DNA of 7,237 nucleotides, taken from contig JAQTTS010000107.1 in NCBI GenBank assembly GCA_028710655.1, positions 1 to 7,237 of the forward strand, given 5' to 3'. Under the pieces are notes generated by a model that saw only the letters and a list, made by a program, of their open reading frames with translations, was not told the origin of the DNA and made no database searches. Positions 1-5,965 of the stretch are shown here, in pieces. A program made the position numbers and the translations under genes. Origin of the DNA: Dehalococcoidales bacterium. GTDB lineage: Bacteria > Chloroflexota > Dehalococcoidia > Dehalococcoidales > UBA5760. Every line of letters begins with the position of its first letter. Within the stretch, counting starts at the first letter, position 1.

Positions 1-13
1 GGGGGAAGAGCAA

Positions 14-304
14 TTGACGGAATCAGAAGGTAAGCCAACCTGGCAGCAGATAGAGATTGGCGCAATAATCACCGAGCCGGGAAGTGCCCGCCAGTATCAG
101 ACCGGCGATTGGAGGACGCAGCGGCCGACCTACGCACACGAGCGTTGCATCAAATGTGGCCTTTGCTCCATCTATTGTCCCGAGGGGTGTATTGAGCCGA
201 ACGAAGAGGGATACTTTGAGGCTGACCTGTTTTACTGTAAGGGGTGTGGCATCTGTGCCCGGGAGTGCTGGACAAAAGCGATTAATATGGTAGAGGAGGA
301 GTGA
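14..304 (+). CDS. porD: Pyruvate/2-oxoacid:ferredoxin oxidoreductase, delta (ferredoxin-like) subunit
   Basis: Small cytoplasmic 2[4Fe-4S] subunit (96 aa if the TTG at 14 is the start) that carries electrons from the thiamine-diphosphate site of the POR to its acceptor. The first motif is C45-x2-C48-x2-C51-x3-C55-P and the second C75-x2-C78-x2-C81-x3-C85. The segment before them (EPGSARQYQTGDWRTQRP) is the typical PorD lead-in, and the length fits the family (about 90-105 aa). The second motif is followed by Trp (ECWTKAI) where PorD proteins normally have Pro, a mild oddity. The start is uncertain: TTG at 14 has a purine-rich GGGGGAAGAG just before it, but the frame stays open to the window edge. 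The stop overlaps porA. The gamma subunit is not visible and, from usual gamma-delta-alpha-beta gene order, probably lies just upstream. Family assignment is firm; substrate specificity is inferred. Confidence 0.92.
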   Translation: MTESEGKPTWQQIEIGAIITEPGSARQYQTGDWRTQRPTYAHERCIKCGLCSIYCPEGCIEPNEEGYFEADLFYCKGCGICARECWTKAINMVEEE

Positions 305-1479
305 TGACACAAAGGGTAGGTATAGAGGTCTCACGGGCTGTTGCCATCGCTGCCAAGCTGGCCAACGTTGATGTTGTCGCGGCCTATCCCATTACCCCGC
401 AGACCCATATTGTGGAAGACCTTTCCGAGATGGTAGCCAGCGGTGAGTTAGATGCTTCCTATATCCCGGTTGAATCGGAACACTCGGCAATGAGTTCCTG
501 TCTCGGCTCAGTAGCAGTCGGGGCGAGAACCTTTACCGCTACTTCCAGCCAGGGGATGGAATTGATGCACGAAGTGCTCTACGTTGCCTCAGGAATGCGA
601 TTGCCCGTCGTTATGGCGGTGGCCAATCGTGCCCTGTCGGCGCCGATAAGCATCTGGGGTGACCACTCCGATGTGATGTCTGTTCGCGATACCGGCTGGA
701 TTCAGATCTTTGTCACCAACGGGCAGGAGGCTTTTGACAACATACTCTGTGCCTTCCGTATCGGTGAAGACCGCAGGGCACTGCTTCCGGTGATGATACA
801 CCTGGACGGGTTTCAACTGACCCATGTCATTGAGCCGATATATCTTGAAGAGCAGAGAGACGTTGACAAGTTCTTGCCCCAGTTTGAGTATCCCCTGCCC
901 CTGGATCCGGACAAACCGGTAACGATGGGGGCTTTCGGGCCGCCGGATATCTACACCGAGGTGAAAAAGGCACAGGATGTAGTCCTGACATCTTCTAAAG
1001 AGGTGATTCTGGAAGCCTGGAAGGAATTCGGTGATATCTTCGGGCGCTACTACTCCCCGATTCAGTGCTACCGTTGCGAAGGGGCTAAGGTTCTGCTGAT
1101 GACTATGGGCAGCTTTAGTGAGACTGCCATGAGTGCGGTAGATGCTATGCGTGATGATGGTAAAGCGGTGGGATTGCTGAATCTCAGACTATGGCGGCCG
1201 TTCCCCTTTGCTGAAATCCGTCAGGCGGTTCATGATGCCGATGTTCTTGTCGTGTTCGATAGGGCGCTTTCCTTCGGCGGGCCCGGTGGACCGGTCTGCT
1301 CCGAGGTCAGATCGGCCCTGTATAGCCTGGACAAGAGGCCCAAGGTAGTTGGTTTTGTCGGTGGTCTGGGGGGCAGGGTGGTCTCGATCGCAGGGTTCAG
1401 AGAGATAATCGAGCGGGGGACCAGGATTGCCAGGGAAGGAACCGAACAGGAGTTTGAAATGTTTGGGGTGAGGGAATAA
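304..1479 (+). CDS. porA: Pyruvate/2-oxoacid:ferredoxin oxidoreductase, alpha subunit
   Basis: Catalytic alpha subunit that, with PorB, cleaves or forms the C1-C2 bond of pyruvate using thiamine diphosphate and CoA. Seen (numbered from ATG 304, 391 aa): AYPITPQT at 27-34, containing the substrate-contacting Thr; VESEHSAMS at 56-64, with E59 as the likely TPP-activating glutamate; NRALSAP at 108-114, with R109 as the probable substrate-carboxylate Arg; then GDHSDVM and a C-terminal domain with LRLWRPFP. The length matches four-subunit PorA (about 390-395 aa). Start choice: GTG at 301 and ATG at 304 are both in frame. The Shine-Dalgarno AGGAGG at 294-299 sits 1 base from GTG but 4 from ATG, so ATG is preferred. 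It overlaps the porD stop by one base (TGATG), which suggests coupled translation. The motifs look pyruvate-type, but a branched 2-oxoacid cannot be excluded. Confidence 0.95.
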   Translation: MTQRVGIEVSRAVAIAAKLANVDVVAAYPITPQTHIVEDLSEMVASGELDASYIPVESEHSAMSSCLGSVAVGARTFTATSSQGMELMHEVLYVASGMRLPVVMAVANRALSAPISIWGDHSDVMSVRDTGWIQIFVTNGQEAFDNILCAFRIGEDRRALLPVMIHLDGFQLTHVIEPIYLEEQRDVDKFLPQFEYPLPLDPDKPVTMGAFGPPDIYTEVKKAQDVVLTSSKEVILEAWKEFGDIFGRYYSPIQCYRCEGAKVLLMTMGSFSETAMSAVDAMRDDGKAVGLLNLRLWRPFPFAEIRQAVHDADVLVVFDRALSFGGPGGPVCSEVRSALYSLDKRPKVVGFVGGLGGRVVSIAGFREIIERGTRIAREGTEQEFEMFGVRE

Positions 1480-2420
1480 TGGAGAAATACGCTGTTTTTG
1501 TTCCCAAGTTAATCAAGAAGAAGGAAAACTTTGCCCCCGGACACCGTGCCTGTGTCGGCTGTGCTGAAGCACTGGCGGTAAGGCAGACCTTCAAGGCGCT
1601 GGGCCGTGATGTTATTGTAGTTAACGCCACCGGCTGTATGGAGGTGGTGGCAACACCGTTACCTCATACCTCCTGGTGTTTGCCCTGGATTCATACCCTC
1701 TTTGAGAATGCGGCTGCCGTGGCTTCGGGCGTAGATTCCGGCTTAAAGGCCTTGGTAAGAAAGGGCAAGCGTCCGGATAGGAAGATAAGCGTAGTGGCTA
1801 TCGGCGGTGATGGTGCTACCAGTGACATCGGGCTTCAGGCAATCTCGGGTGCTCTGGAGAGGTGGCAGGATTTTCTCTATGTCTGCTTTGATAACGAAGC
1901 CTATATGAATACCGGTATACAGAGGTCTTCGGCTACTCCCTACGGTGCCTCGACGACCACTGCCCCGGCCGGTAAAAAGAGCATCGGGCAAGTCACCTGG
2001 AAAAAGGATATGCCCGGTATTGCTGCCGCTCATAATATCCCTTATGTTGCCACCGCCTGTCCCAGCTACCCCTTCGATCTCATGGATAAGGTGAGAAAGG
2101 GAGCACTTAACCCCGGTCCGGCTTATATTCATGTCCTGTCGGTTTGCCCTACCGGCTGGAGGTGTGCTCCGGAGTTAGCCATCAAGGTGGGCCGCCTGGC
2201 GGTAGAAACGGGGGTATTCCCCCTCTACGAGGTTGAGAACGGCCGCTACAAATTAACCATAAATGTACCTCAGCTGAGGCCGGTTCAGGACTATCTGAAG
2301 CTGCAGGGGAGGTTCCGCCATCTGTCCGAGGAAACCGTGAAGGAGATTCAGGACAGGGTGAGTAAGGACTACGCCAAACTCAAGGAGAAGATAGAATGCA
2401 TGCAGAAGCAGGACAGATAG
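1479..2420 (+). CDS. porB: Pyruvate/2-oxoacid:ferredoxin oxidoreductase, beta (TPP-binding) subunit
   Basis: TPP-binding beta subunit (313 aa), also holding the cluster next to the active site. Proximal [4Fe-4S] ligands are visible as C25-x2-C28 (GHRACVGCAEALA), C53 (NATGCMEV) and, by analogy with known POR structures, C223 in the SVCPTGW segment. The thiamine-diphosphate/Mg motif begins with G110-D111-G112 and ends with the DNEAYMNTG segment at 138-146, which supplies the metal-binding Asn. TSWCLPWIHTLFENAAA is typical of PorB. The ATG overlaps the porA stop by one base (TAATG), with AGGGA at 1471-1475 just upstream. The 3' end overlaps the next gene by 25 bases, tying the POR genes to the diaphorase genes. 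No truncation or missing catalytic residue is seen. Confidence 0.95.
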   Translation: MEKYAVFVPKLIKKKENFAPGHRACVGCAEALAVRQTFKALGRDVIVVNATGCMEVVATPLPHTSWCLPWIHTLFENAAAVASGVDSGLKALVRKGKRPDRKISVVAIGGDGATSDIGLQAISGALERWQDFLYVCFDNEAYMNTGIQRSSATPYGASTTTAPAGKKSIGQVTWKKDMPGIAAAHNIPYVATACPSYPFDLMDKVRKGALNPGPAYIHVLSVCPTGWRCAPELAIKVGRLAVETGVFPLYEVENGRYKLTINVPQLRPVQDYLKLQGRFRHLSEETVKEIQDRVSKDYAKLKEKIECMQKQDR

Positions 2421-2866
2421 CACAGAAGGTAGGGGCAATACTGGATAAATATCAGCACGATAAGGGTATGCTGGTATCTATTCTGCAGGATATTCAGGAA
2501 GAGTACAATTACCTGCCTCGGGAGTCTCTCGAGTATGTCAGCAAGACCCTGGGTGTCCCGTTCAGTCAGATCTACAGTGTCGCCACCTTTTTCAAGGCCC
2601 TGCGCTTAACGCCCAGGGGACGCCACCTGATCAATGTCTGCCTGGGTACCGCCTGCCATGTCCGCGGAGCGGTCAAGGTGCTGGAGACCGTAGAGCGTGA
2701 GCTGGGCATTAAGTCCGGCGGCACTACCGACGATCTCGAGTTTACTCTGGAGACGGTCAACTGTGTGGGGGCCTGTGCCTTGGGACCGGTGGTAATCGTC
2801 GATGGAGACTACCACGGTCAGATGAAGACGGAAAAGGTCAAAGATATGATTAAGCAATATTCTTGA
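2396..2866 (+). CDS. nuoE: NuoE/HndA/HydC-type [2Fe-2S] diaphorase subunit
   Basis: 156-aa thioredoxin-like [2Fe-2S] protein of the 24-kDa complex I family (NuoE; HndA and HydC in NAD-linked hydrogenases). An N-terminal helical region (1-75, with the family segment LPRESLEYVSKTLGVP) precedes the cluster fold. Ligands are C82-x4-C87 (NVCLGTACHVRG) and C123-x3-C127 (VNCVGACALGP), the canonical spacing. In this family the subunit sits beside the FMN/NADH flavoprotein, encoded next here. The ATG at 2396 has AAGGAG at 2382-2387, 8 bases upstream, inside the end of porB. The 25-base overlap implies translational coupling to the POR genes. The length is typical. The family is clear; whether the complex is complex I-like, HydABC-like or POR-linked is decided only by context. 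Confidence 0.93.
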   Translation: MHAEAGQIAQKVGAILDKYQHDKGMLVSILQDIQEEYNYLPRESLEYVSKTLGVPFSQIYSVATFFKALRLTPRGRHLINVCLGTACHVRGAVKVLETVERELGIKSGGTTDDLEFTLETVNCVGACALGPVVIVDGDYHGQMKTEKVKDMIKQYS

Positions 2867-2883
2867 TGAGAAAGGGGTAGCTA

Positions 2884-4746
2884 TTGAAAAGGTTAAGCTC
2901 TCCTGCGGAACTGGAAAAGGTAAGAAAATCGATAGTTGGTAAACGGGATGCCAAGAAGCCCTGTATTACGGTATGCAGCGGGACCGGTTGTCATGCCTTT
3001 GGCTGTGAAAAGGTGTCCACTGCTTTCCGGAAGGAGATCAAACGGCTCGGGCTTGAGGAAAAGGTAGATCTCAGGACTACCGGCTGTCACGGCTTCTGCG
3101 AAAGGGGTCCGCTGGTGGTCGTCCGTCCCAGGGACATCTTCTATCAGCGGGTAAGCGCCGATGATGCTGCCGAGATAATCTCGGAGACGGTGCTCAAGAA
3201 CAACGTCATCGAAAGGCTGCTTTATTCCGATCCCAATACCGGCAAGAAGATAGTCCACGAGCATGAAGTACCGTTTTATGCCGGCCAGAAGCGACTTGTC
3301 TTCGGTAATAACGGCTATATCGACCCTTCCCTGATCGAGGACTATCTGGCGGTGGGCGGTTATGCCGCTCTGGGAAAAGTGCTGTCCGGAATGAAACCAG
3401 GGGCGGTCATCGAGGAAATAAAGAAGTCTGGCCTACGGGGACGCGGCGGCGGCGGCTTTCCTACCGGTATTAAATGGGAGTCCTGCCGTAATGCCCCCTC
3501 GGAGGACGGCGTTCGCTATATCATCTGTAACGCCGATGAGGGCGACCCCGGTGCCTATATGGATAGGAGTCTGCTGGAGGGTAACCCGCACAGTGTCCTG
3601 GAAGGAATGCTAATCGGAGCCTATGCCATAGGCGGCCATGAGGGATATGTCTATGTGCGACACGAGTACCCGCTGGCGGTGAAGAATGTCAGGTTAGCCA
3701 TCAAGCAGGCTGAAGAGTACGGGTTGCTCGGTAAGAACATCCTCGGCTCCGGCTTCGACTTCAGCATCAAGATAAACCGGGGCGGCGGCGCTTTTATCTG
3801 CGGCGAGTCTTCGGCACTGATGGCTTCGCTAGAGGGTAAGGTAGGGGAACCCCGTGCAAAGTATATCCATACCGTCGAAAAGGGCCTATGGGAAAAGCCC
3901 ACCACGCTTAACAATGTTGAGACATGGGCGAACGTCCCGCTGATAATCAATCATGGTGCCGACTGGTATACCAAAACTGGTACCGCTAACAGTAAGGGAA
4001 CCAAGATCTTCTCTCTGGTGGGCAAGGTCAACAACACCGGTCTGGTAGAGGTCCCGATGGGAATAACGCTTCGGGAAATCATTTACGATATCGGCGGCGG
4101 TATTCCCGGGGGTAAAAAGTTCAAGGCGGTACAGACCGGCGGGCCTTCCGGCGGGGTTATCCCGGATAGCTTGATCAACTTGCCGGTGGATTTCGACGAA
4201 CTGACCAAGTCCGGTTCGATGATGGGTTCCGGCGGTATGATTGTGATGGATGAGGACAACTGTATGGTGGATATCGCCAAGTATTTCATCGGTTTCCTTG
4301 AGGGCGAGTCCTGCGGTAAGTGTGTCCCCTGTCGTGAGGGCTTAAAGAGGATGCGGGAGATACTGGACGGCATCAGCGAGGGCAGGGGTAAGGAAGGCGA
4401 CATCGAACTTTTAGAGCGCCTCTCCGCGACGCTGACCGATGGCGCTCTCTGTGCCCTGGGCTCGACGGCACCCAACCCGGTCTTGAGTACCATCCGTTAC
4501 TTCCGAGACGAGTATGAGGCGCATATTAAGGAGAAGAGGTGTCCCGCTGGCGTCTGCAAGGAGCTAATTACCTATCAGATTATCAAGGAGAAGTGCCCGG
4601 GATGCGGACTATGCATCAAGTCCTGCCCGGCAGGGGCGATAACCTCCGGGGGTAAGAAGCAGCCGGTTATTTTGGACCAGGAAAAATGCATCAAGTGCGG
4701 GGCCTGCTATGACGTCAGTAAGCTTGGCGCCGTAAAAGTAAGTTGA
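2884..4746 (+). CDS. nuoF: NuoF/HndC/HydB-type NADH-binding FMN flavoprotein with extra Fe-S domains
   Basis: 620-aa flavoprotein expected to exchange electrons between NAD(H), FMN and Fe-S clusters. Domains in order: an N-terminal thioredoxin-like [2Fe-2S] domain (C31-x4-C36, C68-x3-C72), a feature of HydB/HndC rather than plain NuoF; the FMN/NADH core with [10 protein letters not shown] at 186-195, NADEGDPGA at 216-224 and [15 protein letters not shown] at 305-319; an SLBB-like region; the N3-type [4Fe-4S] site C477-x2-C480-x2-C483 plus C523; a conserved H547/C553/C558 patch; and a C-terminal ferredoxin domain. Its first cluster motif is complete (C571, C574, C577, C581), but the second reads C602, C605, C608, then Ser612 (AGT, 4717-4719) instead of Cys. 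It starts at TTG with AAAGGGG at 2871-2877, 17 bases after nuoE. Homologues with this architecture include flavin-based electron-bifurcating enzymes; bifurcation here is inferred. Confidence 0.93.
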   Translation: MKRLSSPAELEKVRKSIVGKRDAKKPCITVCSGTGCHAFGCEKVSTAFRKEIKRLGLEEKVDLRTTGCHGFCERGPLVVVRPRDIFYQRVSADDAAEIISETVLKNNVIERLLYSDPNTGKKIVHEHEVPFYAGQKRLVFGNNGYIDPSLIEDYLAVGGYAALGKVLSGMKPGAVIEEIKKSGLRGRGGGGFPTGIKWESCRNAPSEDGVRYIICNADEGDPGAYMDRSLLEGNPHSVLEGMLIGAYAIGGHEGYVYVRHEYPLAVKNVRLAIKQAEEYGLLGKNILGSGFDFSIKINRGGGAFICGESSALMASLEGKVGEPRAKYIHTVEKGLWEKPTTLNNVETWANVPLIINHGADWYTKTGTANSKGTKIFSLVGKVNNTGLVEVPMGITLREIIYDIGGGIPGGKKFKAVQTGGPSGGVIPDSLINLPVDFDELTKSGSMMGSGGMIVMDEDNCMVDIAKYFIGFLEGESCGKCVPCREGLKRMREILDGISEGRGKEGDIELLERLSATLTDGALCALGSTAPNPVLSTIRYFRDEYEAHIKEKRCPAGVCKELITYQIIKEKCPGCGLCIKSCPAGAITSGGKKQPVILDQEKCIKCGACYDVSKLGAVKVS

Positions 4747-4760
4747 AGGTGTGATAGAGG

Positions 4761-5486
4761 ATGGTAAAACTGACTATTGACGGACGGGAATTTCGGGCGG
4801 AAGAGGAAAAGACAATACTTGAAGTAGCTAATGAAAACGGTATCCACATCCCGACCCTGTGTTACCATGAGGAAGTATCCCCTTATGGCGCTTGCCGTCT
4901 CTGTATGGTTGAAGTGACTCGCAAGGGGCGGAAGAGGTTGGTAGCTTCCTGCCTCTATCCGGTGGCGGAAGGTCTGGTCGTCAGGACCGAGACGCCGGAG
5001 GTTAATAACATCCGCCGCACGGTGATCGAGCTGCTGCTGGCAAGGTGTCCCGACTCAGAGGTAGTACAGGAGATGGCCCATAGTCTGGGCGTCGATAAGC
5101 CAATCTTCAACCTGGAGAAGGACAACCATAAGTGCATTCTCTGTGCCTTATGCACTAGGGTGTGTCAGGAGGTGGTAGGAGTATCGGCGATAACACTGGT
5201 CAACCGTGGGGTCAACCGGCAGATGGCTACCCCGTTCTACGACTTCTCCGAGGCATGCATCGGGTGCGGTTCTTGCTCTTTCGTATGCCCTACCCGGGCG
5301 ATCAGTTTCGAGGATGTCGGCGATACTCGGGTGATCACTATGCCTCACGTGAAGATGGAGTTCAAGCTGAAGAAGTGCAGCAAGTGCGGCAAGTACTGGG
5401 CTCCCGAGAGACAGGTAGAGTATATTGCTAAGATATCCGGTATCGCTCCGGAGGCATTTGATATCTGCCCGGACTGCCGGGACTGA
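4761..5486 (+). CDS. HoxU/NuoG N-terminus-like iron-sulfur protein without catalytic domain
   Basis: 241-aa electron-transfer subunit. It begins with a plant-type [2Fe-2S] domain (C34, C45, C48, C64; SPYGACRLCMVEV), then a linker, then a 2[4Fe-4S] domain (C125/C128/C131/C135 and C166/C169/C172/C176-P). It closes with C206-x2-C209 and C236-x2-C239, a likely zinc- or iron-binding knuckle. The linker, where NuoG, HoxU and HydA carry H-x3-C-x2-C-x5-C (HoxU-like spacing varies) for a His-ligated cluster, instead reads ELLLARCPDSEVVQEMAH, so that cluster is apparently absent. There is no H-cluster or molybdopterin domain, so it is neither a hydrogenase nor a formate dehydrogenase. Its likely role is to link the flavoprotein to a partner such as the POR or free ferredoxin. 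It lies 14 bases after the flavoprotein gene, with AAGGTG at 4746-4751 as a plausible ribosome binding site. It is the last gene of the operon. Confidence 0.9.
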   Translation: MVKLTIDGREFRAEEEKTILEVANENGIHIPTLCYHEEVSPYGACRLCMVEVTRKGRKRLVASCLYPVAEGLVVRTETPEVNNIRRTVIELLLARCPDSEVVQEMAHSLGVDKPIFNLEKDNHKCILCALCTRVCQEVVGVSAITLVNRGVNRQMATPFYDFSEACIGCGSCSFVCPTRAISFEDVGDTRVITMPHVKMEFKLKKCSKCGKYWAPERQVEYIAKISGIAPEAFDICPDCRD

Positions 5487-5511
5487 AGACCTGTCCGACC
5501 GGCACGCCCGC

Positions 5512-5540
5512 TTGACCCCGAGCAGGTGGTCTGCTATATT
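5512..5540 (+). promoter_or_regulatory. Sigma70-type promoter of tRNA-Pro (extended -10)
   Basis: TTGACC (5512-5517), a 17-base spacer and TATATT (5535-5540), with TG at 5532-5533 giving an extended -10. Transcription would start near 5547, about 6 bases before the mature tRNA 5' end. The match and position are good; activity is inferred. Confidence 0.7.
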
Positions 5541-5552
5541 TGTTCCCGATAG

Positions 5553-5626
5553 CGGGGTGTAGCGCAGTCGGCTAGCGCGCAGCGTTTGGGACGCTGAGGT
5601 CGGAGGTTCAAGTCCTCTCACCCCGA
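5553..5626 (+). tRNA. tRNA-Pro (anticodon TGG)
   Basis: Complete cloverleaf of 74 nt including the discriminator A5626. The acceptor stem CGGGGTG (5553-5559) pairs with CACCCCG (5619-5625). The D arm GCGC/GCGC is at 5562-5565 and 5575-5578. The anticodon stem CAGCG/CGCTG (5580-5584/5592-5596) encloses the loop TTTGGGA, giving anticodon TGG at 5587-5589. The T arm GGAGG-TTCAAGT-CCTCT is at 5602-5618. CCA is not encoded (CAT follows). It marks the junction between the metabolic operon and the AT-rich accessory DNA, and tRNA 3' ends are common integration sites. Confidence 0.96.
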
Positions 5627-5723
5627 CATCTAAATGATTGTTAATCCCTGTTAATCCCTGTCTTCTAGCCCTCATGTATTCTTTCATGTAAGCTCTATAT
5701 GCTTTAACCTCTTTTCTTGGCAT
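5627..5723 (-). pseudogene. Short basic ORF truncated at the tRNA-Pro 3' end
   Basis: From ATG at 5723 (minus strand) about 32 codons precede the tRNA: a very basic, Tyr/Met-rich stretch containing KAYRAYMKEYMRARRQ and then GLTGINNHLD. A good ribosome binding site (GAGAGGG) lies 6 bases upstream, within the end of the excisionase-like gene, so initiation looks real. The YMKEYMRxRR pattern recalls N-termini of small proteins on phages and integrative elements (from memory; function unknown). The frame does not stop before 5627. It continues through the antisense of tRNA-Pro and the promoter into the metabolic operon, giving the non-biological string GLEPPTSASQTLRASRLR that antisense tRNA genes produce. 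I therefore regard only the part before the tRNA as gene-derived and the original 3' end as lost. Confidence 0.5.
5641..5660. repeat. Perfect 10-bp tandem duplication beside the tRNA
   Basis: TTAATCCCTG occurs twice in direct succession (5641-5650 and 5651-5660), 14 bases after the tRNA and inside the truncated minus-strand ORF. The unit is not a multiple of three, so a change in copy number would shift that frame. Confidence 0.8.
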
Positions 5724-5883
5724 TTTTACCCTCTCTTAGTTTCCTTTTTCTTATGTAATTCAGATCAAGGACTATCCAATCGCGCCCAAGCTTTATACCA
5801 GCAACTTCACGCCTGTGCAGTAATAACCTCAAATGTCTCTCTAATATGCCTATTTTATTGGCGGCCTCTTTTACACTATACAT
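5704..5883 (-). CDS. Excisionase-like helix-turn-helix (HTH_17/MerR-type) small protein
   Basis: 59-aa ORF starting at ATG 5883. It has the hallmark pattern of the excisionase/HTH_17 family: YSVKEAANKIGI (2-13) as the first helix-turn, ERHLRLLLHRREVAG (15-29) as the recognition region, KLGRDWIV (31-38) as the wing, and a basic tail (RKRKLREGKNAKKRG). Members are recombination directionality factors or small repressors that bind DNA near att sites. Upstream, the frame is open without another ATG, GTG or TTG back to a TAG near 5951. There is no clear Shine-Dalgarno; instead a near-consensus promoter would start transcription at or next to the ATG. The last 20 bases overlap the next minus-strand ORF and hold its ribosome binding site. 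The family is recognised by motif only; the excision role is inferred from its position beside tRNA-Pro. Confidence 0.72.
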   Translation of the reverse strand: MYSVKEAANKIGILERHLRLLLHRREVAGIKLGRDWIVLDLNYIRKRKLREGKNAKKRG

Positions 5884-5931
5884 ATTAATATTATATCCGC
5901 ATGCGGTATTAATATCAAGAGATATTATATC
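5882..5931. promoter_or_regulatory. Cluster of inverted repeats over the promoter (candidate operator)
   Basis: Four overlapping symmetric elements are visible: TAATATC-AAGA-GATATTA (5910-5927) over the -35 box; GATAT-T-ATATC (5921-5931); the 10-bp palindrome CCGCATGCGG (5897-5906) in the spacer; and arms ATATTAATA/TATTAATAT (5882-5890/5907-5915) spanning the -10 and start codon. Such density at a regulator's own promoter suggests autoregulation or a directionality-factor binding array. Some AT symmetry could be chance; the GC palindrome and the 7-bp arms are the stronger items. Confidence 0.5.
5890..5918 (-). promoter_or_regulatory. Near-consensus leaderless promoter of the excisionase-like gene
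   Basis: On the minus strand, TTGATA (complement of 5913-5918), exactly 17 bases, then TATAAT (complement of 5890-5895). The expected start point falls at about 5883, the A of the ATG, so the transcript should have little or no leader. This fits the missing Shine-Dalgarno. Confidence 0.65.
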
Positions 5932-5965
5932 AAAGCACCTTAAAGTGGAAGTCTAGTAAGAATAG

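Noticed and set aside
4083..4493. Long minus-strand frame inside the flavoprotein gene, and similar antisense frames in porA and porB
   Set aside because: These are shadows of strongly conserved coding regions and have no ribosome binding sites or recognisable domains.
4761..5486. Reading the last operon gene as an [FeFe]-hydrogenase or formate dehydrogenase subunit
   Set aside because: The protein ends at 241 aa. It has no H-cluster cysteine motifs and no molybdopterin domain, only electron-transfer domains.
5487..5552. Terminator for the six-gene operon before tRNA-Pro
   Set aside because: Only weak pairing (GGAC/GTCC) without a T-run is present, so no terminator can be supported; read-through into the tRNA is possible.
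5148..5626. Minus-strand frame continuing through the tRNA into the metabolic operon as part of a 191-aa protein
   Set aside because: This part is antisense to tRNA-Pro (GLEPPTSASQTLRASRLR) and to a well-supported CDS; it is a translation artefact.
5640..5660. Resemblance of the minus strand (CAGGGATTAACAGGGATTAA) to the I-SceI homing site
   Set aside because: It differs at several positions, is explained by a simple 10-bp duplication, and no homing endonuclease gene is seen.
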